A DNA stretch of 64,000 nucleotides. Source: an uncultured Collinsella sp. (lineage in GTDB: Bacteria; Actinomycetota; Coriobacteriia; Coriobacteriales; Coriobacteriaceae). A program made the translations under genes and the position numbers. The stretch's first letter is position 1. Every line of letters starts with the position of its first letter. Where the stretch lies: positions 62,001 through 126,000 of the forward strand of contig CAKUGY010000001.1 of the NCBI GenBank assembly GCA_934654835.1, read 5' to 3'. Shown here in pieces: positions 56,803 through 64,000 of the stretch. The notes beneath the pieces were generated by a model that saw only the letters and a program-made list of their open reading frames with translations, did not search any database and was not told where the DNA came from.

Positions 56803-58590
56803 CTACATCAGGCGCAGGCTGACGTCCTTGAGCTGGGCGCCGGAAACGGCACTCGGAGCGCCCGACATGAGGTCGGAGCCGCTGGCCGTCTTGGGGAACG
56901 CCATGACGTCGCGGATGGAGTCGGAGCCGGTGAGCAGCATGCACACGCGGTCCAGGCCCAGGGCAAAGCCGCCCATCGGGGGCGCACCAAACTTGAGGGC
57001 CTCCATGAGGAAGCCGAACTGCGACTCGGCGCGCTCCTCGGTAAAGCCCAGAAGCTTGAGCATAGACATCTGCATCTCGGCGTTGTGGATACGCATGCCA
57101 CCGCCGCCGGCCTCAAAGCCGTCCATGACAAAGTCGTAGGTGCAAGAACCGGCTGCCAACGGATCGGCCTCGATCTTGGCGATGTCGGTCTCGGTCGGCA
57201 GGGTGAAGGGCTGATGCTCGGCAGCATAGGCCTTGCGATCCTCGTCCCAGTGGAACAGCGGGAAGTTGACGACCCACAGGAAGTCGTGGCCCTCGCGCTT
57301 GATCTCGAGCGCGTTGGCCATGTGCGAACGCATACCGCCCAGGATCTCGTCGGAGAGCAGGCGCGGGCCGGCGGCGAACATCACAAGGTCGCCGGGCTCA
57401 ACGTCCATGCGCTCGCGCAGAGCGACCATCTCCTCGTCCGAGAAGAACTTGACGATGGGGCTGTTGATGGAGCCGTCCTCGCGGAAGGCGATCCAGGCCA
57501 GGCCCTTGGCGCCAAACGTGGAAGCCACGCCGGCGAGCTTATCGATCTTGGCACGGGCCCAGGCACCAGCGCCCTTGGCGTTGATAGCCTTGACGACGGA
57601 ACCCTCCTCGTTTGCGGCAGTCGCGAAGACCTTGAACTTGGAGTTGGCGAAGATGTCGGTCAGATCGACCAGGTGCATGCCATAGCGGGTATCGGGCTTG
57701 TCGGAGCCATAGGTGTCCATGGCCTCCCAGTAGTTCATGCGACGCAGCGGCGTGGGCATCTCGACACCCATGCGGCCGAAGGCATCGGCAAGAACCTCTT
57801 CGAGCGCGCTCATAACATCGTTCTGGTCCACGAAGGACATCTCGATATCGACCTGGGTGAACTCGGGCTGACGGTCGGCGCGCAGGTCCTCGTCGCGGAA
57901 GCACTTGGCAACCTGGTAATAGCGCTCGACACCTCCGACCATAAGCAGCTGCTTCAGGAGCTGCGGGGACTGCGGCAGAGCGTAGAAGTTGCCCGGCTGG
58001 ATGCGGCTGGGAACGATGAAGTCGCGAGCGCCCTCGGGCGTGGACTTGAACAGGGAGGGCGTCTCGACCTCCATGAACTCACGGTTGTGTAGCGCCTCGC
58101 GAATGGCGAAGGTAAAGTCGGAGCGCAGCTTGAGGTTGGCCATCATCTCGGGACGGCGGAGGTCCAGATAGCGATAGCGCAGACGGGTATCCTCGCTGGT
58201 CTCGATGCCGTCCTCGATCTGGAACGGCGGGGTGACGGACGTGTTAAGCACCTCGGCGTGGTCGGTCAGGACCTCGATCTCGCCGGTCGCGAGCTTGGTG
58301 TTGGTGGTTTCCTCACCACGGGCGCGCACGACGCCGTGAATCTTGATGGGCCACTCGGGACGCATGGTCTCGGCGATCTTAAAGGCGTCGCCGTCGGAGT
58401 GCTCGGGGTCGAAGGTAAGCTGCGTGATGCCCTCGCGGTCGCGAAGATCGCAGAAAATAAGGCCGCCGTGATCGCGGCGACGGCTCACCCAACCGGTGAG
58501 GGTAACCTCTTCGCCCACGTTCTCGCGGCGAAGCTCGCCGCAGGTACGGGTGTGCATGGAATGCTCGTCGATGGGACGGGTCTGGCTCAT
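56803..58590 (-). CDS. aspS: Aspartyl-tRNA synthetase
   Basis: Charges tRNA with aspartate. At 595 residues it is the bacterial-type class II enzyme: N-terminal OB-fold (MHTRTCGELR, LTGWVSRRRDHGGLIFCDLR), motif 2 (YQVAKCFRDEDLRADRQPEF), the bacterial GAD insertion domain (about 290-420), and motif 3 (GGFALGLDRVCMLLTG). GGAGGAT precedes the ATG. Whether it is discriminating or non-discriminating for tRNA-Asn was not examined. It is a single-gene unit with a clear terminator. Confidence 0.97.
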   Translation of the reverse strand: MSQTRPIDEHSMHTRTCGELRRENVGEEVTLTGWVSRRRDHGGLIFCDLRDREGITQLTFDPEHSDGDAFKIAETMRPEWPIKIHGVVRARGEETTNTKLATGEIEVLTDHAEVLNTSVTPPFQIEDGIETSEDTRLRYRYLDLRRPEMMANLKLRSDFTFAIREALHNREFMEVETPSLFKSTPEGARDFIVPSRIQPGNFYALPQSPQLLKQLLMVGGVERYYQVAKCFRDEDLRADRQPEFTQVDIEMSFVDQNDVMSALEEVLADAFGRMGVEMPTPLRRMNYWEAMDTYGSDKPDTRYGMHLVDLTDIFANSKFKVFATAANEEGSVVKAINAKGAGAWARAKIDKLAGVASTFGAKGLAWIAFREDGSINSPIVKFFSDEEMVALRERMDVEPGDLVMFAAGPRLLSDEILGGMRSHMANALEIKREGHDFLWVVNFPLFHWDEDRKAYAAEHQPFTLPTETDIAKIEADPLAAGSCTYDFVMDGFEAGGGGMRIHNAEMQMSMLKLLGFTEERAESQFGFLMEALKFGAPPMGGFALGLDRVCMLLTGSDSIRDVMAFPKTASGSDLMSGAPSAVSGAQLKDVSLRLM

Positions 58591-58846
58591 ACCAGTGATC
58601 CTCCTTTATGGATCTGTGCCGCCCCGTGTCGTTCCGGGCGGCGTCGTACAGATTTGCCCAGCCTGCGTAAACCGCGCAGCCAGACATGGCGTTCTATCTT
58701 ATCGCACCTGTGTCGATGTGCCGCGAAAAAGTGGCTCCTGCCCAAAGACTTGACGGAGACGAAACAATTGACGCGCCGCGGCACCCGCCCGCGCTCGTCA
58801 CGTGCGACAATATGCCCCAATAAAACAGCACTCGGAAAGGCCCGCC

Positions 58847-59482
58847 ATGACTGCACGCCTCATCGTTATGGATATCGACTCCACGCTCATCAACCAGGAG
58901 GTCATCGACCTGTTGGGCGAAGAGGCCGGCGTGGGCGAGCAGGTGGCACAGATCACCGAACGCGCCATGCGCGGCGAGCTTGACTTTAAGCAGGCGCTCG
59001 AGGAACGCGTGGGACTGCTTGCGGGTTTGGACGAGAGCGTGTTCGAGCGCACCTTTGAGCGCGTGACGTTTACCCCCGGTGCGCTGGAGCTCGTGCGCTC
59101 GGCGCACAGCAAGGGCTGGAAGGTCGGCGTAGTAAGTGGCGGTTTCCACGAGGTCGCCGATAAGATCGTTGCCGCCGCGGGTATCGACTTTTGCCTGGCC
59201 AACCGCCTGGAGGTCGTGGACGGCAAACTCACCGGCAAGCTGGCGGCAGATATCGTGACCAAGGAGTCCAAGCTCATCCAGCTGCTGGATTGGGCAGTCG
59301 AGTGCGGTGTCGACATGGCCCACACGGTCGCTATTGGCGACGGGGCAAACGACATCCCCATGATCCAGGCCGCGGGCACGGGCATCGCGTTTTGCGCCAA
59401 GCCCAAGACGCGCGAAGCCGCCCCGTTTGCCATCGACGAGCGCAACCTGATGCTCGCGATGGATATCATCCTGCGCGACTAG
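58847..59482 (+). CDS. serB: Phosphoserine phosphatase SerB-like HAD hydrolase
   Basis: A 211-residue haloacid-dehalogenase phosphatase that should release serine from phosphoserine. Motif I is IVMDIDSTLINQEVID, motif II is VGVVSGGFHEVADKI, and motif III/IV is TVAIGDGANDIPMIQAAG; all match SerB. There is no N-terminal ACT domain, as in the shorter SerB forms. The ATG at 58847 follows AAAGG. It stands alone just before the lar operon; the neighbouring genes give no link to serine synthesis. Confidence 0.9.
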   Translation: MTARLIVMDIDSTLINQEVIDLLGEEAGVGEQVAQITERAMRGELDFKQALEERVGLLAGLDESVFERTFERVTFTPGALELVRSAHSKGWKVGVVSGGFHEVADKIVAAAGIDFCLANRLEVVDGKLTGKLAADIVTKESKLIQLLDWAVECGVDMAHTVAIGDGANDIPMIQAAGTGIAFCAKPKTREAAPFAIDERNLMLAMDIILRD

Positions 59483-59522
59483 CGAGTTAGCCTTACAACT
59501 CCATCAAATCTGACATATTAGA

Positions 59523-59554
59523 TTTCCGAACAATTTTGCTCTAATGTTCGGAAA
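59523..59554. promoter_or_regulatory. Possible operator of the larB operon
   Basis: TTTCCGAACA and TGTTCGGAAA form a 10-bp inverted repeat 45 bases before larB. The TetR gene that ends the operon is a possible ligand-responsive binder. Confidence 0.45.
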
Positions 59555-59598
59555 CAGCCTTTCGCGTGCTAAACTTTTAAGCGTCGAAGGGAACTTAT

Positions 59599-60381
59599 AT
59601 GGACAAACGCGATCTTGAGCAATTGCTAAGTGACGTGGCAGACGGAAACGTTGCGCCAGCCGATGCCCTCACGCGCATCCAGACGGCGCCGACCGCCGAT
59701 CTGGGCTTTGCACAGCTCGATCTTTCGCGCGGGGTGCGCCAAGGAGCCGGCGAGGTTGTCTACGGCGCCGGTAAAACCGCCGAGCAGATTGCCGCCATTA
59801 TCGAAGCGCTGCGCGACGCAGGCCAGGAGCACGTCCTGGTCACGCGACTCGACGCTGATAAGGCAGCGCACATCTCGAAACTACTTGCCGATGGCATCGA
59901 CCTTGGTTATGTCCCGGACGCTCAGCTCGCCCTCGTGGGCGGCATGCCCTCCCCCACCGGCAACGGACGCATCGTCGTGGCCTGCGCCGGCACGAGCGAC
60001 TTACCCGTCGCCGAGGAAGCAGCGCTGACAGCCGAGTTCTACGGCAACGAGGTCGACCGCCTCTACGACGTCGGCGTCGCCGGTCTGCACCGTCTGCTCG
60101 CGCACGCCGAGGAACTTGCCCAGGCCCAGGTGGTCATCGCCATCGCCGGCATGGAGGGTGCCCTCGCAAGCGTCGTCGGCGGCCTGGTGAGCTGCCCGGT
60201 CATCGCCGTCCCCACGAGCGTGGGCTATGGCGCGAGCTTTGGCGGCGTAGCGGCGCTACTCGCCATGCTCAATTCCTGCGCGAGCGGTGTCTCGGTCGTC
60301 AACATCGACAACGGCTTTGGAGCCGCCTACCAGGCAAGTCTTATCAATCATCTGAGCGCCGGCACGCCCTGCGCCCGCTAA
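59599..60381 (+). CDS. larB: LarB, pyridinium-dicarboxylate mononucleotide synthase
   Basis: First enzyme for the nickel-pincer cofactor of lactate racemase: carboxylates and hydrolyses nicotinic acid adenine dinucleotide. The 260-residue protein has an N-terminal region (LGFAQLDLSRGVRQGAGEVV) and a C-terminal PurE-like core (RIVVACAGTSDLPVAEEAA, VIAIAGMEGALASVVGGLV, IAVPTSVGYGASFGGVAALL). AAGGGAA precedes the ATG. It is followed after 10 bases by larC and then a TetR gene in one operon; larA and larD converge on it from the other side. Confidence 0.93.
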   Translation: MDKRDLEQLLSDVADGNVAPADALTRIQTAPTADLGFAQLDLSRGVRQGAGEVVYGAGKTAEQIAAIIEALRDAGQEHVLVTRLDADKAAHISKLLADGIDLGYVPDAQLALVGGMPSPTGNGRIVVACAGTSDLPVAEEAALTAEFYGNEVDRLYDVGVAGLHRLLAHAEELAQAQVVIAIAGMEGALASVVGGLVSCPVIAVPTSVGYGASFGGVAALLAMLNSCASGVSVVNIDNGFGAAYQASLINHLSAGTPCAR

Positions 60382-60391
60382 GGAGCATTTC

Positions 60392-61309
60392 ATGTCCAAC
60401 CATCAGCACACGCTTGTCATCGACGGCACCTCGGGCATCAGCGGCGACATGACCGTCGCAGCGCTACTCGATCTGGGCGCCAGCGAGGAGCACCTGCGCG
60501 AGCAGCTCGCCACGCTTCCGGTCGACGGCTTTGAGGTTGCCGTGACGCGCGTGAACAAGCACGGTATCGATGCCTGTGATTTTGACGTTCAACTTGCGGC
60601 AGAGCTTGAGAATCACGATCACGACATGACTTGGCTCTATGGCGATGAAGCTACTGCCGAGCACATGCACGAGCACGCTCATCACCACCATCACGACCAT
60701 GGCGAGCACGAGCATCATCACGAGCATGAGCATGTTCACTGCCACGAGCACGCCCACGACCACGACGGCCACCACCACGCCCATCATCACCGCTCCCTGG
60801 CCGACATCACCGAGATCATCGACGGCTCGCAGCTGAGCGATGGCGCCAAGCGTCGCGCGCTCGTTATCTTTACTGTGCTCGCCGCCGCCGAGGCTAAAGC
60901 CCACGGCAAAACGCCCGAAACCGTCATGTTCCACGAGGTAGGCGCCGTCGATTCCATCGTCGACGTCTGCTCGGTCGCCATCTGCCTCGATGACCTGGGC
61001 ATCGAGGATATTGTGGTCGAGTCGCTCTCCGAGGGCCACGGCACCATCCGCTGCGCCCACGGCCTTATGCCCATCCCGGTACCCGCCGTCGTCAACCTGT
61101 GCCAGGCAGGCAACATCGCCCTCACGCCCGCACCGGTCGCCGGCGAACTCGTAACGCCCACGGGCGCCGCCATCGTCGCCGCGCTGCGCACGTCCGAGCA
61201 CCTTCCAGCCCGCTATCATATCGAAGCCGTCGGTTACGGCGCAGGCAAGCGCCCCTACGAGGGCTGCTCCGGCACGCTCCGCTGCCTGCTCGTCCACGTG
61301 GACGCATAA
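60392..61309 (+). CDS. larC: LarC1-type nickel insertion protein, C-terminal half missing
   Basis: A 305-residue protein matching the first half of LarC (LVIDGTSGISGDMTVAALLD, HEVGAVDSIVDVCSVAICLD, TPTGAAIVAALR, VGYGAGKRPYEG). It carries a long His-rich tract (about residues 75-130, dense in HHH and HEH), likely for nickel binding. Complete LarC is about 400 or more residues with a CTP-using LarC2 domain; in some species the two halves join by frameshifting. Here the frame stops at 61309 and the next gene, a TetR regulator, starts 2 bases on, so no LarC2 follows in any frame. Confidence 0.88.
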   Translation: MSNHQHTLVIDGTSGISGDMTVAALLDLGASEEHLREQLATLPVDGFEVAVTRVNKHGIDACDFDVQLAAELENHDHDMTWLYGDEATAEHMHEHAHHHHHDHGEHEHHHEHEHVHCHEHAHDHDGHHHAHHHRSLADITEIIDGSQLSDGAKRRALVIFTVLAAAEAKAHGKTPETVMFHEVGAVDSIVDVCSVAICLDDLGIEDIVVESLSEGHGTIRCAHGLMPIPVPAVVNLCQAGNIALTPAPVAGELVTPTGAAIVAALRTSEHLPARYHIEAVGYGAGKRPYEGCSGTLRCLLVHVDA

Positions 61310-61311
61310 GA

Positions 61312-61851
61312 ATGGATGCCCGCAAAACCAAAAGCCGCGCGGCCATCGTTACGGCCTTCTCCGAGCTCCTGCGCGAGGAAGACTACGGCAAGATCACCGT
61401 CGGCGACATCATCGCGCGTGCCAACGTGGGCCGCGCGACGTTCTACGGCCTTTTCAAGAGCAAAGATGACCTACTCGCCGAGCTCGTAAGCGATATCTGC
61501 ACCCACGCCCTCGACGACGATGGCGCGCCCCTCGACGACCCGCTCGTGCAAGTCGAGCACATCCTCAACAACCTCTGGGAGCGTCGCCAGGGCGTCCGAG
61601 CCCTGGTAGCAGGAGCCGGCTCACGCGTCTTCGCCGACTGCTTACGCAAAACCATCATGTCACGAGCAGCCGAAACGGTCCCCATCACCCCAACCGGTCC
61701 AGCAGCAACGATGGACCGCAGTTTCCTACTACACCACATAGCCTCAAGCTTCGTAGGAATGGTCCAATGGTGGGCCTGGCACAACTTTCAAGCAAACAAA
61801 TCCGACGTAGCCAAAGACTACCTATCAGCCATCAAACCCCTCTTCACCTAA
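61312..61851 (+). CDS. TetR-family regulator
   Basis: A 179-residue regulator with helix-turn-helix VTAFSELLREEDYGKITVGD followed by ANVGRATFYGLFKSKDDLL, the classic TetR pattern. It starts 2 bases after the larC stop, so it is cotranscribed. Its codon use toward the 3' end becomes A-rich, unlike larB and larC. A role in controlling the lar genes through the dyad at 59523-59554 is plausible but unproven. C-terminal ligand domain cannot be assigned. Confidence 0.83.
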   Translation: MDARKTKSRAAIVTAFSELLREEDYGKITVGDIIARANVGRATFYGLFKSKDDLLAELVSDICTHALDDDGAPLDDPLVQVEHILNNLWERRQGVRALVAGAGSRVFADCLRKTIMSRAAETVPITPTGPAATMDRSFLLHHIASSFVGMVQWWAWHNFQANKSDVAKDYLSAIKPLFT

Positions 61852-61989
61852 GTAACTACTCCACCCCAAGGCGCCATGCATCCCAAAGTGCAGCTCGCAT
61901 CCCAAGGCGCCTAGCAACAAAGTGCCCATCACATCCAAATTCAGATATATATGTTGGGTTGCCTACTCGAGCGCAGCAAAGACTCCGCA

Positions 61990-62114
61990 GCTTCCCGCAT
62001 GGGGTAACTTCCCAGCGCATTCCGCAGGACGAAAGAACCCCCGCCGCACAAAGTGCGCAGCGGGGGTTCTTTCATGTCCGAGGACGCGCTGGGAAGTTAC
62101 CCCATGCGGGAAGC
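61990..62114. terminator. Nested palindrome and terminator between tetR and larD
   Basis: Outer 29-base arms (GCTTCCCGCATGGGGTAACT... at 61990-62018 and its complement at 62086-62114) enclose an inner hairpin GAAAGAACCCCCGC...GCGGGGGTTCTTTC (62031-62073). The inner hairpin can end both convergent operons; the perfect outer arms suggest a repeat element carrying it. Between 61852 and 61989 I see no gene. Confidence 0.75.
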
Positions 62115-62135
62115 GGACAACTATGTAGCCTCGGA

Positions 62136-62867
62136 CTAGAACATGCCCAAGAAGCCATGCACAAACAGTGCAGCCACAATAGCACCGACAAACGGAGCGA
62201 TGCCGGGAGCAAGCAGGCCGTACTTCCAGTTGTTATCGGCCTTGTTCTTAATCGGCAGCACCTGATAGGCAAGGCGAGGACCAAGGTCACGAGCCTGGTT
62301 CATGGCGAAGCCGGTAATGCCGCCCATGCCCATGCCAACGGCCCAAACGATCAGGCCGACGCAGATCGCGAGCATCAGGACGTCCTCGCCAGCGCGGCTA
62401 GCGGCAGCAAGGATGGCACTGATGAACACGAAGGTGCAGATAGCCTCGCAGAAGAAGTTGCGGGCATAGTTCGTGCCCTCGGTGGTGGGGTTGGTCGAGA
62501 AGATGTTGCGCTGGGCAATGGGGTCGACAACGCCCTCGGAGGCCTTGAACTCATCGGCATACATAAACCAGGCGATCACGGCACCCACAAAGCCGCCAAG
62601 CATATCGGCGAGCATGAAGGGAATGCAGTTGCCCCACGGCACCAGGCCGACGATGCACTGGGCAAGCACCATGGCCGGGTTCATGCACACGGCGCCGCCA
62701 AAGACAAACAGGCAGACCGAGATGCCGAAAGACCAAGTGGTGATGGCAAACATATGGCCGGAGCCCTGATACTTGGTGCCCTTGAGCACGGTATCGCAGT
62801 GTACGCCCACGCCAAAGACGATCATGAGAGCCGTCGCGCCGAATTCGCACAGAAGTTTGGTAAGCAT
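62136..62867 (-). CDS. larD: LarD-like aquaglyceroporin family channel
   Basis: A 243-residue MIP-family channel with six helices and two half-helices. The first NPA box is normal (VCMNPAMVLAQ), but the second reads NQA (GFAMNQARDLGPR), a proline-to-glutamine change in a motif that shapes the pore. The GlpF-like arginine (QARDLGPR) is kept. It lies 48 bases downstream of larA; the lar cluster of Lactobacillus includes LarD, a lactic-acid channel of this family, which supports lactate movement here. Glycerol transport remains possible. The ATG at 62867 is used. Confidence 0.85.
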   Translation of the reverse strand: MLTKLLCEFGATALMIVFGVGVHCDTVLKGTKYQGSGHMFAITTWSFGISVCLFVFGGAVCMNPAMVLAQCIVGLVPWGNCIPFMLADMLGGFVGAVIAWFMYADEFKASEGVVDPIAQRNIFSTNPTTEGTNYARNFFCEAICTFVFISAILAAASRAGEDVLMLAICVGLIVWAVGMGMGGITGFAMNQARDLGPRLAYQVLPIKNKADNNWKYGLLAPGIAPFVGAIVAALFVHGFLGMF

Positions 62868-62915
62868 AAAACCTTATCTTTCTTGTCGGTTATAAACGAT
62901 TCTTTGAGTCGCGCG

Positions 62916-64000
62916 CTAGTGCTGCGCGACGACAACACCCAGACCATCGGGGATGACGGCGACCTTGGCGTCGGCACCCTTCATCTCAAAGGCGAGCTTG
63001 AGCGCCTCCTCGAGGGTGTTGACCGGGGTCATGTGCATATCCTTGATCATCTGGTGATCGCACAGGTCGGTGACCATGATCACGGGGTGATGTGCCAGGA
63101 TGCGGGCGAAAATCTGGCTCGTCCACTGATCGGGCAGAGTCTCGTCCTTGGGGCGATCGATGCAGGCGCGCTCGAACTCAGCCGGATCGTTATCGGCGAT
63201 GTTGTGGTAGAAGCCCTCGCCGCCGTGACCATCAGCGCAACCGGCGACGTCGATAATCACGCCGCCCTCGGGAAGTGTGGCCTCGGCAGCACACATACCC
63301 TTCACGGCCTGGTAGATGTTCTGGTCGAGCGGGTAGCCGCCATTGGTGGTGATGGCAATCTCGCACTCGACAGGCTCGACGCCGGCAAGGCTCTTCACGA
63401 ACTCGCAGCCAGCCTCATGGGCCTTATGGATGTCACCGGCAAAAGAACCGATGACCTCGTGTTTGCCGTTGAGCACCACGTTGAGCACAAAGGCAAGGTG
63501 AGCCATCTCGGCGGCAGCAAACATATCCTCGCTCACGTGGTTGTGGCACAGGTTGCCGGCACGCGAATGAGAGTCGTTCACAAACTGACCGTTGTGGTTG
63601 TACATGATGGTCTTATAGCTGGCGATACCGGGCAGCACGGACTTACGACTGCCAGAGAAGCCGGCAAAGAAGTGCGGCTCGATAAAGCCCTCGGCAAGCA
63701 GCAGATCGCAATCGGCGGCGATCTTGTTGATGATGCACTCGCCACCAGAAGGCAGAGTACCGATCTTCTTCATCATACTGTCGTCGGTCGCGACATGCAT
63801 GACGATCTCCTCGTTGGCAACGATCTCCTCGCCATACTTGTCGACGAGTTCCTCATGCGTCGAAGGACGGTGCATGCCAGTCGCAACCAGAATACGAACG
63901 CGAGCCTCGGGCGCAGCAGCATGAATGTGATGCAGCAGAATAGGCATCGTCACACGCGAAGGAACCGGACGCGTATGGTCGGAGCTAATGATAACGATAT
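62916..64000 (-). CDS. larA: Lactate racemase LarA (or family member), 5' end beyond the window
   Basis: Interconverts L- and D-lactate using the nickel-pincer nucleotide. The frame continues past 64000: upstream of the first in-window start codon the translation reads IISSDHTRPVPSRVTMPILL, a LarA signature, so the true start lies outside. Also present are VATGMHRPST, FSGSRKSVLPGIASYKTIMY (the lysine expected to hold the cofactor), NHNGQFVNDSHSR and VSEDM. Paralogues racemise other 2-hydroxy acids, so lactate is the default but not proven. It heads a minus-strand unit with the LarD-like channel. Confidence 0.9.
   Translation of the reverse strand, partial: IVIISSDHTRPVPSRVTMPILLHHIHAAAPEARVRILVATGMHRPSTHEELVDKYGEEIVANEEIVMHVATDDSMMKKIGTLPSGGECIINKIAADCDLLLAEGFIEPHFFAGFSGSRKSVLPGIASYKTIMYNHNGQFVNDSHSRAGNLCHNHVSEDMFAAAEMAHLAFVLNVVLNGKHEVIGSFAGDIHKAHEAGCEFVKSLAGVEPVECEIAITTNGGYPLDQNIYQAVKGMCAAEATLPEGGVIIDVAGCADGHGGEGFYHNIADNDPAEFERACIDRPKDETLPDQWTSQIFARILAHHPVIMVTDLCDHQMIKDMHMTPVNTLEEALKLAFEMKGADAKVAVIPDGLGVVVAQH

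Noticed and set aside
61280..61460. Programmed frameshift joining larC to a LarC2 domain
   Set aside because: Downstream frames encode a clear TetR protein, not LarC2, and no slippery site was evident near the stop.
1..64000. tRNA, rRNA and tmRNA genes
   Set aside because: I looked in the gaps for cloverleaf-type sequences and conserved rRNA words and saw none; short or unusual ones could have been missed without a search tool.

Overview
The window looks like chromosome of a high-GC anaerobic gut actinobacterium of the class Coriobacteriia, most likely Collinsella or a close relative. This rests on gene content (LarABC-type lactate racemase maturation, GSI-type glutamine synthetase beside an OmpR-type regulator, FeoAAB), GC-biased codon use, and many hairpin-type intergenic repeats. 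It is an inference without any database search. No rRNA, tRNA, CRISPR array or prophage was seen.

Layout. 1-11100: the end of an MFS permease gene, a molybdenum-cofactor pair (moaA, moaC-mobB fusion), an orphan nuclease-like gene bracketed by two identical hairpins, a heterodimeric ABC exporter, and a MATE exporter with its MerR regulator. 11100-17600: ligA, an HtrA-type protease, and glnA with a pseudo-receiver response regulator. 17600-31500: 2-keto-3-deoxygluconate (KDG) metabolism and its control: a LacI regulator, kdgK, eda, a GntR regulator, a HIT protein, a YczE-like membrane protein, an AAA ATPase, a gntP/IlvD-family operon with a divergent FadR-type regulator, and a KduD-like plus RpiB-like pair. 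31500-36000: an MNT/HEPN toxin-antitoxin pair and two flavin/FeS oxidoreductases. 36000-52700: a pectin/oligogalacturonide locus: TIM-barrel protein, GH105, SGNH esterase, CE8-esterase fusion, GH43, GH28, GPH symporter, uxaA, uxaB, uxaC and a LacI regulator. 52800-58600: feoA, feoA, feoB, a small Cys-rich protein, HPr and aspS. 58800-64000: serB, then larB, larC and a TetR gene converging on larD and larA, which runs off the end.

How it fits together. The pectin genes form a nearly complete intracellular route. Oligogalacturonides enter through the GPH symporter, are de-esterified and cut by enzymes without signal peptides, and galacturonate passes through UxaC, UxaB and UxaA to KDG. Unsaturated uronate released by GH105 would pass through the RpiB-like isomerase and the KduD-like reductase to the same KDG. 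KdgK and Eda then give pyruvate and glyceraldehyde-3-phosphate. A gluconate-type branch (GntP plus IlvD/Edd-family dehydratase) may feed the same pool.

Two operator families can be read directly. AGGTGAACGTTCACCT-like palindromes lie before the pectin and uronate genes and the YczE-like gene. CGAAAYCGATTTCG-like palindromes lie before kdgK, the YczE-like gene and the HIT gene. The most novel signal is a pair of structured leader RNAs, before eda and before the YczE-like gene, with conserved unpaired blocks, compensatory stems and a possible pseudoknot. A second pair of hairpins with an almost identical 22-nt loop but unrelated stems sits just after the KDG-type operators.
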